From: Comamonadaceae bacterium
GTDB lineage: Bacteria > Pseudomonadota > Gammaproteobacteria > Burkholderiales > Burkholderiaceae_C
DNA length: 18,216 nucleotides
Direction of reading: 5' to 3'
NCBI GenBank assembly: GCA_027490555.1
Contig: JAIXXW010000327.1
Location: forward strand, 1 to 18,216
Shown here: piece by piece, positions 1 to 7,664 of the stretch
Numbering within the stretch: the first letter of the stretch is position 1
How the letters are laid out: the number at the start of each line of letters is the position of its first letter
Program-made: the position numbers and the translations under genes
Notes under the pieces: model-generated
Seen by the model: only the letters and a program-made list of their open reading frames with translations
Database searches by the model: none
Told to the model about the DNA's origin: nothing

Positions 1-3
1 ACC

Positions 4-2595
4 ATGTTGAAAGCCTATCGCGAACATGCCGCCGAACGCGCTGCCCTGGGCATTCCGCCCCTGCCGCTGGATGCCAAGCAAGTGGCCGAGCTGATTGAAT
101 TGATCAAAAACCCCACCGCAGGTGAAGAGGCCTTCCTGATGGAGCTCTTGACGCACCGCGTGCCCCCCGGTGTGGACGATGCCGCCAAGGTCAAGGCCTC
201 ATTCCTGGCCGCTGTGGCGCATGGCGAGCTCAGCGTGGGTTTGATCTCCAAAGTCAAGGCAACCGAGCTGCTCGGCACCATGGTGGGCGGCTACAACGTG
301 CACCCCCTGATCGAGCTGCTCGACAGCGCCGAAGTCGCTGCGGTGGCCGCCGAAGGCCTGAAGAAAACCCTCTTGATGTTCGACTTCTTCAACGATGTGG
401 CCGAAAAAGCCAAGGCCGGCAACGCCAAGGCCAAGGAAGTCATGCAAAGCTGGGCCGATGCCGAATGGTTCACCAGCCGACCCGAAGTGGCCAAGAAGAT
501 CACCATCACCGTCTTCAAGGTGCCGGGCGAGACCAACACCGACGACCTGTCGCCCGCCCCAGACGCCTGGAGCCGTCCCGACATTCCCTTGCACTACCTG
601 GCCATGCTCAAGAACACCCGGGAAGGTGCGCCTTTCAAACCCGAGGAAGACGGCAAGCGCGGCCCCATGGCTTTGATCGAAGAGCTCAAGAAAAAAGGCC
701 ACCTGGTGTCCTACGTCGGCGACGTGGTCGGCACCGGCTCGAGCCGCAAGTCGGCGACCAACAGCATCATCTGGGGCTTTGGTGAAGACATCCCGTTCGT
801 GCCCAACAAGCGTTTCGGCGGTGTGACCCTGGGGGGCAAGATCGCCCCCATCTTCTTCAACACCCAGGAAGACTCCGGCGCCTTGCCGATCGAAGTGGAC
901 GTGTCGGGCCTGAACATGGGCGATGTGGTGGACGTCTTGCCCTACGAGGGCAAGATCGTGAAAAACGGCCAGACCCTGACCACCTTCCAGCTCAAGAGCG
1001 ATGTGCTGTTGGACGAAGTGCGCGCCGGTGGCCGCATCAACCTCATCATCGGCCGCAGCCTGACCGCCAAGGCCCGCGAGTTCCTGGGCCTGCCTGCATC
1101 GACCGTGTTCCGCCTGCCCACAGCGCCGGCTTCCTCCAAAGCGGGTTTCACGCTGGCCCAGAAAATGGTGGGCCGTGCTGTGGGTCTGCCCGAAGGCCAG
1201 GGCGTGCGCCCCGGAACCTACTGCGAGCCCAAGATGAGCACCGTCGGTTCGCAAGACACCACCGGTCCGATGACCCGCGACGAATTGAAAGACCTGGCCT
1301 GCCTGGGCTTCAGTGCCGACATGGTGATGCAGTCCTTCTGCCACACCGCGGCCTACCCCAAGCCGGTGGATGTCAAGACCCACCGCGAACTGCCCGCCTT
1401 CATGAGCAACCGCGGTGGCGTGTCCTTGCGCCCCGGTGACGGTGTGATCCACAGCTGGCTCAACCGCCTGTTGCTGCCCGACACCGTGGGCACGGGCGGC
1501 GATTCGCACACCCGTTTCCCCATCGGCATCAGCTTCCCCGCAGGCTCCGGTTTGGTCGCCTTCGGCGCTGCCACCGGGGTGATGCCTCTGGACATGCCCG
1601 AGTCCATCCTGGTGCGCTTCAAGGGCGAGATGCAGCCCGGTGTGACCCTGCGCGACCTGGTGCACGCGATCCCGCTGTACGCCATCAAGCAAGGCCTCCT
1701 GACCGTGGCCAAGGCCGGCAAGATCAACGAGTTCTCGGGCCGCATCCTGGAAATCGAAGGCCTGCCCAACCTCAAGGTCGAGCAAGCGTTTGAGTTGTCC
1801 GATGCTTCCGCCGAGCGCTCGGCCGCCGGTTGCACCATCAAGCTCAACAAGGAGCCGGTCGAGGAATACCTGCGGTCCAACGTGGTGCTCATGAAGAACA
1901 TGATCGCCGACGGCTATGCCGATGCCCGCTCACTGGCCCGCCGCATCGAGAAAGTCGAAGCCTGGTTGGCCAAGCCCGAGTTGCTCGAAGCCGACAAGGA
2001 CGCCGAATACGCCCACGTCATCGAAATCGACCTGGCCGACATCAAAGAGCCGATCCTGTGCTGCCCCAACGACCCGGACGACGCCAAGTTCCTGTCCGAG
2101 GTCGCTGGCACCAAGATCGATGAAGCCTTCATCGGTTCGTGCATGACCAACATCGGTCACTTCCGCGCCGCCGCCAAGCTGCTCGGCGGCAGCCGCGACA
2201 TCCCCGTCAAGCTGTGGGTTGCCCCACCGACCAAGATGGACGAAAGCGAGCTGATCAAGGAAGGCCACTACGCCAACTTTGGCGCCGCCGGTGCCCGCAC
2301 CGAAATGCCCGGCTGCTCGCTGTGCATGGGCAACCAGGCCCAGGTGCGTGAAGGTGCCACCGTGGTGTCCACCAGCACGCGCAATTTCCCCAACCGCCTG
2401 GGCAAGAACACGAATGTGTTTTTGGCCAGCGCCGAGTTGGCGGCGATCGCTTCCAAACTGGGCCGGATCCCCACCGTGGCCGAGTACCACGAAGCCATGG
2501 GCATCGTGAACAAGGACGGCGCGGCGATCTACAAGTACCTGAATTTCAACCAGATTGACGAGTACGTGGAGAACGCCAAAGGCGTGACCGCCTGA
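4..2595 (+). CDS. acnB: Bifunctional aconitate hydratase 2 / 2-methylisocitrate dehydratase (aconitase B)
   Basis: This cytoplasmic [4Fe-4S] enzyme interconverts citrate and isocitrate in the TCA cycle; AcnB proteins can also dehydrate 2-methylisocitrate. The product is 863 aa, close to the roughly 865 aa of E. coli AcnB, and the N-terminus (MLKAYREHAAERAALG) aligns with the family start, so the gene is complete although its upstream region lies outside the window. The order fits AcnB rather than AcnA: an N-terminal helical HEAT-like domain (about 1-160), then the swivel domain (about 170-370), then the three cluster-binding domains. The cluster cysteines are visible as Cys713 in GSCMTN and Cys771/Cys774 in GCSLCMGN. 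A strong intrinsic terminator follows 17 bp after the stop. The family call is certain; the methylisocitrate role is only a family property. Confidence 0.98.
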   Translation: MLKAYREHAAERAALGIPPLPLDAKQVAELIELIKNPTAGEEAFLMELLTHRVPPGVDDAAKVKASFLAAVAHGELSVGLISKVKATELLGTMVGGYNVHPLIELLDSAEVAAVAAEGLKKTLLMFDFFNDVAEKAKAGNAKAKEVMQSWADAEWFTSRPEVAKKITITVFKVPGETNTDDLSPAPDAWSRPDIPLHYLAMLKNTREGAPFKPEEDGKRGPMALIEELKKKGHLVSYVGDVVGTGSSRKSATNSIIWGFGEDIPFVPNKRFGGVTLGGKIAPIFFNTQEDSGALPIEVDVSGLNMGDVVDVLPYEGKIVKNGQTLTTFQLKSDVLLDEVRAGGRINLIIGRSLTAKAREFLGLPASTVFRLPTAPASSKAGFTLAQKMVGRAVGLPEGQGVRPGTYCEPKMSTVGSQDTTGPMTRDELKDLACLGFSADMVMQSFCHTAAYPKPVDVKTHRELPAFMSNRGGVSLRPGDGVIHSWLNRLLLPDTVGTGGDSHTRFPIGISFPAGSGLVAFGAATGVMPLDMPESILVRFKGEMQPGVTLRDLVHAIPLYAIKQGLLTVAKAGKINEFSGRILEIEGLPNLKVEQAFELSDASAERSAAGCTIKLNKEPVEEYLRSNVVLMKNMIADGYADARSLARRIEKVEAWLAKPELLEADKDAEYAHVIEIDLADIKEPILCCPNDPDDAKFLSEVAGTKIDEAFIGSCMTNIGHFRAAAKLLGGSRDIPVKLWVAPPTKMDESELIKEGHYANFGAAGARTEMPGCSLCMGNQAQVREGATVVSTSTRNFPNRLGKNTNVFLASAELAAIASKLGRIPTVAEYHEAMGIVNKDGAAIYKYLNFNQIDEYVENAKGVTA

Positions 2596-2612
2596 GCCTT
2601 GTTGCCAGGAGA

Positions 2613-2640
2613 AAAAAACGGTCCTGCGGGACCGTTTTTT
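2613..2640 (+). terminator. Intrinsic terminator after acnB
   Basis: An A-tract leads into a 6-bp stem CGGTCC/GGACCG with the four-base loop TGCG, followed by six T. The A-tract pairs with the T-tract, so the stem can extend to 12 bp and the structure could also work on the opposite strand. It sits just downstream of the acnB stop and separates that gene from the kinase pair. Confidence 0.93.
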
Positions 2641-2678
2641 GTTGCGGGTGCTCAGCCAGGCCATGGTGGCATCATGAT

Positions 2679-2707
2679 TTGGGCATCATTTTGGGCGCGG
2701 ATATACT
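2679..2707 (+). promoter_or_regulatory. Possible sigma-70 promoter for the kinase pair
   Basis: A -10-like TATACT at 2702-2707 lies 17 bp downstream of a half-matching -35 box TTGGGC at 2679-2684. The -10 box is good and the -35 box is weak. Its position between the acnB terminator and the kinase genes supports it. Transcription would start near 2714. Confidence 0.4.
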
Positions 2708-2736
2708 GCATTGGCTTGTTATTCACCGAGCTGACC

Positions 2737-2820
2737 ATGCCGATCCACCTGCCCCAACGTCCGAGCCGTGGCCCCAGCCTGGGGGCGCAGGTCTTGGGCA
2801 TGGCTGCGGAGGGCTTGTGA
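2737..2820 (+). CDS. Possible 27-aa leader peptide upstream of the first kinase
   Basis: A short frame starts at ATG 2737, about 23 nt after the predicted transcription start, and ends with a TGA that overlaps the proposed GTG start of the kinase as GTGA. The peptide is proline- and arginine-rich at its front (MPIHLPQRPSRG) and has no recognisable domain. Its upstream GAG (2728-2730) is a weak ribosome site. If translated, it would couple translation into the kinase gene. It could equally be chance; only position and overlap support it. Confidence 0.25.
   Translation: MPIHLPQRPSRGPSLGAQVLGMAAEGL
2808..2813 (+). promoter_or_regulatory. Ribosome binding site deciding the first kinase start
   Basis: GGAGGG lies 3 nt before GTG 2817 and 12 nt before ATG 2826. 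The GGAG core is 5 nt from the GTG, so that start is preferred; the ATG three codons later remains possible. Confidence 0.5.
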
Positions 2821-4571
2821 ACCGGATGACGGCAGCGCGGCTGGAGCAGTGGTTTCGCAAGGCCACCACGGGCGATGTCAATCCACGCGCCTTGTTCAGC
2901 ATCTGCTTGCTGGTGTTGATCGGCAACAACCTGGCGTTTTATGTGTTGCCGGGTGCGCCTTACAACACCCAGGCCAATCTCTGGGCATCGGGTGGCCTCG
3001 CCCTGAGCATGTTGGTCGCACGGCATGCCCAGGGTTTCGCGCCTGCCGTGCACCTCATGATCGCGTCGGCCTGGGCCTTGCTGGCCTACATCGCCGCCCA
3101 CACCGGCGGCATCAATTCGCCAGCCTTGATTTGGATGACCGTGCTGCCGCTTCCCGCACTGCTGCTGTTGGGCCGGCCGGCCAGTTTTTTCTGGCTATGC
3201 TGGGTGCTGTGCGGCTACGGCTTGCTGTACGCCGGCGCTGGGCGCGGCTGGTGGCCTGCGACACTCGGTGAGGCCCAAGGGCATCTGAGCTGGGTGTGGT
3301 TGAACCAGTCGCTGTGCGTGGTCAGCCTGATGCTCCTGATCCGGATTTACGAGCGTTTGAACGTGCACCAACTCGACGCCATCGATGGCCGCAACCAGGA
3401 CCTCAAGGCCACCCACCTGGCCCTGGAGCAGGCCCAGGCACACAAGGAAGAGTTTGTGGCGGCCGTCGGGCACGAGCTGCGCACGCCGATGAATGCGATT
3501 CTGGGCCTGAATGGGGTCTTGCGTGAACAGGTGCTGGACCGGCCCGACGATGTGGAGGTGGTGGACCACATCCGGCGCTCCACCCAGCAGTTGCTGGGCG
3601 TGGTCAACAACATCCTCGACTATTCCCAATTGCAGGCCGGTCAGCTGGTACTGCAGCCCGATTGGCTGGATCTGCGGCTCACGCTCTCAGGGGTGCTGGA
3701 CGACTACAAGAACAAAGCCCAGGCCCGTGCACAGCAGCTGACGCTGGAGTTGGATGGGCCGATGCCCCAGCAGGTCTGGCTCGATCGCCTGCGCTTGACC
3801 CAGGTGCTGGGCAACTTGCTGGACAACGCCATCAAGTATTCGCCCGATATGGCCCAGGTGCGCGTGCATGCCGGTGCACAGCAAGGGTGGCTGCGTGTCG
3901 AGGTGATCGACCAGGGCCCTGGCGTGCCCCCGCAGGAGGCCAGCCACATCTTTGACCGCTTTCACAACCGCGCGCTCGAAACGGTGCGCTATTCCTCGGG
4001 CACCGGCTTGGGCTTGTCGATTTGTCAACAGCTGGTTCAGCTGCAGGGCGGTCGCATCGGCGTGGACGAAGCGCCCGGCGGCGGGGCCGCGTTTTGGTTT
4101 GAGCTGCCCATGCACAGCCCCACCGAAGTCGACCTGGCCGATTTGGCGCAGCAATCCCGGATCGGTCCGGACACGCCCATCACCGTCTTGTTGGTGGACG
4201 ACGATGCGGTCAACCTGATGGTCTCCCGCCTGCAACTCCAAAAGACCTGGCCAGCGGCCGACATCACCAGCGCTGCCAGCGCCCGACAAGCCATGCAGCT
4301 GCTGGCCGAGCACAGTTTTGACGTGGCCTTGCTCGACATGATCATGCCCGAGATCAACGGTCTGGAACTGGCCCAATGGATTCGCCGGCACCACCGCGCC
4401 GAGGTGGCCCGGATGCCCGTGCTGGGCCTGACCGCCAGCACCCACCCCGAAGACTGGGAGCGTTGCCGTGGGGCCGGCATGGACGGCGTGCTCGTCAAGC
4501 CCATGGACCCGGTGGAGACCACCCGGACCCTGGGGCGCTGCATCCGCCACTGCCAGAGGGCCCAGGCATGA
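2817..4571 (+). CDS. Membrane-bound hybrid sensor histidine kinase with C-terminal receiver (first of a pair)
   Basis: This inner-membrane kinase should autophosphorylate on a histidine and pass the phosphate to its own receiver. From GTG 2817 it is 584 aa. Six hydrophobic helices are predicted (about 25-44, 55-72, 76-94, 103-118, 122-140, 160-180) with almost no periplasmic domain. The loop between helices 3 and 4 reads GGINSP (97-102). After a linker comes the HisKA domain with His219 in GHELRTP, the N box with Asn337, the G1 box DQGPGVP, an F box and the G2 box GTGLGLS. The receiver (about 455-575) has the acidic pair in LVDDD, phospho-acceptor Asp507 in LLDMIMP and Lys561. All catalytic residues look intact. 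No phosphotransfer or DNA-binding output domain is encoded. A TTG at 2679 would lengthen the frame by 46 aa but has no ribosome site. The stop overlaps the next gene by ATGA. The signal sensed is unknown. Confidence 0.93.
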   Translation: MNRMTAARLEQWFRKATTGDVNPRALFSICLLVLIGNNLAFYVLPGAPYNTQANLWASGGLALSMLVARHAQGFAPAVHLMIASAWALLAYIAAHTGGINSPALIWMTVLPLPALLLLGRPASFFWLCWVLCGYGLLYAGAGRGWWPATLGEAQGHLSWVWLNQSLCVVSLMLLIRIYERLNVHQLDAIDGRNQDLKATHLALEQAQAHKEEFVAAVGHELRTPMNAILGLNGVLREQVLDRPDDVEVVDHIRRSTQQLLGVVNNILDYSQLQAGQLVLQPDWLDLRLTLSGVLDDYKNKAQARAQQLTLELDGPMPQQVWLDRLRLTQVLGNLLDNAIKYSPDMAQVRVHAGAQQGWLRVEVIDQGPGVPPQEASHIFDRFHNRALETVRYSSGTGLGLSICQQLVQLQGGRIGVDEAPGGGAAFWFELPMHSPTEVDLADLAQQSRIGPDTPITVLLVDDDAVNLMVSRLQLQKTWPAADITSAASARQAMQLLAEHSFDVALLDMIMPEINGLELAQWIRRHHRAEVARMPVLGLTASTHPEDWERCRGAGMDGVLVKPMDPVETTRTLGRCIRHCQRAQA

Positions 4572-6367
4572 ACAGCGCACCCGACAACGTGCGACAAGAC
4601 CTCGCGCGACAAGACCCCCAGGACCCTGTGGTGGAACGCCTGCGTCAGCGCGTGCTGCCCTGCCTGCCCCAAGCCTTTCAGACCGGCAGCCTGCCCTGGG
4701 TGTTTTTGCTGGCCTTGCTGATCATGGCGCTGATGGTCTTTTTCTCGATGGTGAACAAGGACATCTACGGCAACCACATTCCCCTGATCTTTGCGGCTGT
4801 GGTGGGCGCACTGCTGGTGGCCATGAGCCGGGGACTGCCTTTGTCGATGGCGGTGCAGATCGCCATGGGGGTGGGGCTGTTGCAGCTGGGCTGGGCCGCT
4901 TGGTATTCGGGGGGCATTTACTCGCCGCGCCTGTCATGGCTGTTGCTTTTGCCGCTCACACCCTTCTTTTTTTTCGGGCCCCGCGTCGGCCTGCGCTGGC
5001 TGCTGGTGGTGCTGATGGCGCAATGCGCCATTTTGGTCATGACCCAGCAAGCGTGGCTGGGCCGGGAGGTCGTTCTGGGGCTGCCGCACATCAATGCCTC
5101 GCTGGCCACCTATGTGATCGTCACCTTGCTGATGATGGTCATTCCGCTGATCTACCACCGGCTCAATGTCAGGGCCCTGCAGCAAGAGCGCGCCTACCAG
5201 GCCGAACTGGAAGCCAAGCGCGAGGAGCTGGAGCAGATCCAGGCCAGGCGAGACCAGTTCATCGCCAGTGTCAGCCACGAATTGCGCACCCCCATGAACG
5301 CCATCCTCGGCTTCAATGAATTGTTGCGCTCGCGCATCCACGACCGGCCCGAAGCCCTCAAGGTGCTCAACCACACCCGCGATTCGGCCGATCACCTGAT
5401 GACGGTGATCAACGACGTGCTGGATTACTCCCAGCTGCAGTCGGGCACCCTGGTGCTGCACCCAGAAACCTTCGATCTGCGGGAATCGGTGCACAAGGCC
5501 TTCGAGGTGCTGGCGCCCAAAGCCGCCACGCAACAGCTGGATTACCGTTGCGAGCTCGATCCCGCATTGCCCCTCTGGGTGCACACCGACCGTCACCGCA
5601 TGGTCCAGGTGCTGGTCAACCTGTTGGGCAATGCGCTGAAATTCACCACCCGGGGGCAGGTCAGGCTGTCGGTCCAGTGGTTGGACCCCGGCGTCGAGTT
5701 CTCGGTTCAAGACACCGGCATCGGCATTCCTGAACACCACCAGCGCAACATCTTTCGCCGCTTTGCCCAGGCCGACAGCAGCATCGCGCAGCGCTACGGC
5801 GGCAATGGCCTGGGCCTGGCCATCTCTCGCCGGCTGGTGGAACTGCTCGGTGGCGACATGGGTTTCGACAGCCGTGAGGGTTGCGGCTCCCGTTTCTGGT
5901 TCCGCTTGCCCCTTTGCGCCGTCGAAGCCCCACCGCAGCGCAGCGACCGCGTGAGCGAAGGCATCGCGACCACACTGACCCCCTGGCGCTTTTTGGTGGT
6001 GGACGACCATCCCGTCAATCGGGTGCTGGTCAACCGCGTGCTCAGGGCGTCCTGGCCAAAAGCGCAGATCCGCGAAGTGGCCGACGGAGCGCAAGCCCTG
6101 CAGGCCTTGCACGAGGAGCCGGCCGACGCGGTGTTCATGGACATGCTGATGCCCCGGATGGATGGCATCACCTGCACCGAGCGCATCCGGCAGATGCTGC
6201 CGGATGAACTGCGGCACGTGGTCATCTTCGGGCTGACCGCCAATGTCAACCCGGAAGACCTCAACCGCTTTCGGGCCGCCGGTCTGGACGGTCTGATGCT
6301 CAAGCCCTTTGACTGGCGCCTGTTGTGCGCCGAGACCGAGCGCCTGCTGGTCGAACGCCGGGGCTGA
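4568..6367 (+). CDS. Membrane-bound hybrid sensor histidine kinase with C-terminal receiver (second of a pair)
   Basis: The 599-aa product has the same architecture as its upstream neighbour and is clearly a paralogue. Six predicted helices (about 43-62, 70-87, 92-112, 121-136, 142-159, 175-196) are followed by a charged coiled coil (200-232). HisKA has His237 in SHELRTP; the N box has Asn355; the G1 box DTGIGIP, F box and G2 box GGNGLGLA are complete. The receiver starts near 475 and has Asp525 in FMDMLMP and Lys579 in LKPFD. The helix 3-4 loop reads GGIYSP (115-120), matching the first kinase. The ATG start overlaps the previous stop as ATGA, implying translational coupling and balanced production, and hence possible heterodimers or a phosphorelay. 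No cognate output regulator is seen in the window. An upstream in-frame extension into the first kinase gene is rejected because ATG 4568 fits the coupled overlap. Confidence 0.94.
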   Translation: MNSAPDNVRQDLARQDPQDPVVERLRQRVLPCLPQAFQTGSLPWVFLLALLIMALMVFFSMVNKDIYGNHIPLIFAAVVGALLVAMSRGLPLSMAVQIAMGVGLLQLGWAAWYSGGIYSPRLSWLLLLPLTPFFFFGPRVGLRWLLVVLMAQCAILVMTQQAWLGREVVLGLPHINASLATYVIVTLLMMVIPLIYHRLNVRALQQERAYQAELEAKREELEQIQARRDQFIASVSHELRTPMNAILGFNELLRSRIHDRPEALKVLNHTRDSADHLMTVINDVLDYSQLQSGTLVLHPETFDLRESVHKAFEVLAPKAATQQLDYRCELDPALPLWVHTDRHRMVQVLVNLLGNALKFTTRGQVRLSVQWLDPGVEFSVQDTGIGIPEHHQRNIFRRFAQADSSIAQRYGGNGLGLAISRRLVELLGGDMGFDSREGCGSRFWFRLPLCAVEAPPQRSDRVSEGIATTLTPWRFLVVDDHPVNRVLVNRVLRASWPKAQIREVADGAQALQALHEEPADAVFMDMLMPRMDGITCTERIRQMLPDELRHVVIFGLTANVNPEDLNRFRAAGLDGLMLKPFDWRLLCAETERLLVERRG

Positions 6368-6523
6368 GTGGTCCATGCGCGTCAGGCCAGCCCTGCCGCC
6401 CAAGCCCCAGCGACAGCGGTGCGGGAGGCCGTTGGCGCTCGCAATACCCCACGCCCCACCATGGTCAATGCCGCACCGAAACACCGCATGCCCGGGCCCG
6501 CGTATTCTGGCCGTCCATTGTTC

Positions 6524-6529
6524 AGGAGA
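6524..6529 (+). promoter_or_regulatory. Ribosome binding site fixing the hydrolase start
   Basis: AGGAGA lies 6 nt before ATG 6536. It rules out the in-frame upstream extension that runs back to the end of the kinase gene. Confidence 0.8.
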
Positions 6530-6535
6530 CACGAC

Positions 6536-7498
6536 ATGTTGAACCGACGTCATTTTTTGGGTACAGGCATGGCCGGCGCCACTGCGCTGACTTTCTCTTC
6601 CGTCTGGTCGCAAAACACGCCCCAATTCGGCGCGCCCGATTTGCCAGCGGTGGGTTTTCGGCGCATGAAGCTGGGGACCATGGAGGTGATTGCCCTCAAC
6701 GATGGCGCGGTGCGCCGCCCCCTGGGCCAAGAATTCGTGCCTGCGGTGCCGCTGGACCAGGTCAAGGCCTTGCTGGCCTCACAGAACCTGCCCACCGATT
6801 ACATCGATGTGCCTTACACCCCGTTTTTGCTGATCAACGGCAACCAGCGCTATCTGTTTGACACCGGCTTTGCCGACAATGGCCCGCCCACCACAGGCAG
6901 GCTGCTGGGCAATCTGGCTGCAGCCGGTTTCAAGCCCGAGGACATCAACAACGTGGTGCTCAGCCATTTTCATGGCGATCACATCAACGGCTTGCGCTTC
7001 AAGAACGGCAACCTGGTCTACCCCAATGCCCGTGTGCATGTGCCAGCACCCGAACACGCTTTCTGGACGGATGAAGCCCGCATCGCGGCTGCGCCAGCGC
7101 AGATGCAAGGTGCTTTTGCGGCCGTCAGGCGTGCGTTGACGGGTTTGTCCGCAGACCAGTTGGTCCGGTTCGAACCAGGGACTTCGATCGCCCCGGGCAT
7201 CCAGTCGGTGGCGGCTTTTGGCCACACCCCCGGACACACCCTGTTCACGGCACGCTCGGAAGGGCAGTCCTTTGCCTACGTGGCCGACATCACCAACGTG
7301 CCGTCCCTGTTTGCGCGCAACCCCGACTGGGCCGTGCTCTTTGACATGAACCCCGAAATGGCCCGCCAAACCCGCCGCAGGGTGTTTGACATGCTGGTGA
7401 ACGAAAAAATGCTGGCCGGCGGCTTCCATTTCCCATTTCCGGCCTTTGGCGGGATCACGCCTTTGGGCAATGGCTACCAGTTTGTGCCCGTGGCTTGA
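6536..7498 (+). CDS. Exported metallo-beta-lactamase-fold hydrolase, methyl parathion hydrolase-like
   Basis: A 320-aa binuclear metal hydrolase. The N-terminus (NRRHFLGTGMAG) is a twin-arginine signal with a following hydrophobic stretch, so the enzyme is probably folded and loaded with metal before export to the periplasm. Metal ligands are visible as His144, His146, Asp148 and His149 (HFHGDH), His230 in GHTPGHT, Asp251 in VADITN and His298 in GGFHFPF. From memory, methyl parathion hydrolase uses 147, 149, 151, 152, 234, 255 and 302, which is almost the same spacing. That subfamily includes organophosphate hydrolases and lactonases, so the natural substrate cannot be told. The 168-bp upstream gap holds a -10-like TATTCT at 6503-6508 without a good -35. 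The gene appears monocistronic, closed by a strong terminator. Confidence 0.9.
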   Translation: MLNRRHFLGTGMAGATALTFSSVWSQNTPQFGAPDLPAVGFRRMKLGTMEVIALNDGAVRRPLGQEFVPAVPLDQVKALLASQNLPTDYIDVPYTPFLLINGNQRYLFDTGFADNGPPTTGRLLGNLAAAGFKPEDINNVVLSHFHGDHINGLRFKNGNLVYPNARVHVPAPEHAFWTDEARIAAAPAQMQGAFAAVRRALTGLSADQLVRFEPGTSIAPGIQSVAAFGHTPGHTLFTARSEGQSFAYVADITNVPSLFARNPDWAVLFDMNPEMARQTRRRVFDMLVNEKMLAGGFHFPFPAFGGITPLGNGYQFVPVA

Positions 7499-7526
7499 TC
7501 CAGCCTACCGCCGCGCATCCCCTGTC

Positions 7527-7555
7527 AGCCCGGGCCCCAATGCCCGGGCTTTTTT
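7527..7555 (+). terminator. Intrinsic terminator after the hydrolase gene
   Basis: A perfect 9-bp stem AGCCCGGGC/GCCCGGGCT encloses a six-base loop (7536-7541) and runs directly into a T-tract at 7550-7555. It lies 29 bp after the hydrolase stop. Confidence 0.95.
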
Positions 7556-7592
7556 GTGGCCGTTTCGCCCCGGCCCCGGCCCCGTCTCTGGC

Positions 7593-7601
7593 TGATATGC
7601 T
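7593..7601 (+). promoter_or_regulatory. Possible extended -10 promoter for the reductase-monooxygenase pair
   Basis: TGATATGCT combines an extended -10 TG dinucleotide with TATGCT. No -35 box is visible in the C-rich stretch upstream, which extended -10 promoters tolerate. It lies just after a terminator and about 60 bp before the reductase start. Confidence 0.35.
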
Positions 7602-7664
7602 CGCAAGGCCAAATGTTCATCCCGCCAGGGCGTATCGCCTGCGCGGGGTTCAGGAGTTGCTGAC

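Noticed and set aside
199..1785. 528-codon open frame on the minus strand
   Set aside because: It lies wholly antisense to acnB. Its composition (His, Gln, Gly and Val rich, no domain) is what high-GC codon bias produces opposite a real gene.
2679..2816. TTG start giving the first kinase a 46-residue N-terminal extension
   Set aside because: There is no ribosome site, and the extension overlaps the predicted promoter; the GTG at 2817 has a GGAGGG site.
4934..6730. 598-codon open frame on the minus strand
   Set aside because: It is antisense to the second kinase, whose catalytic motifs are all intact; the frame has no recognisable motif.
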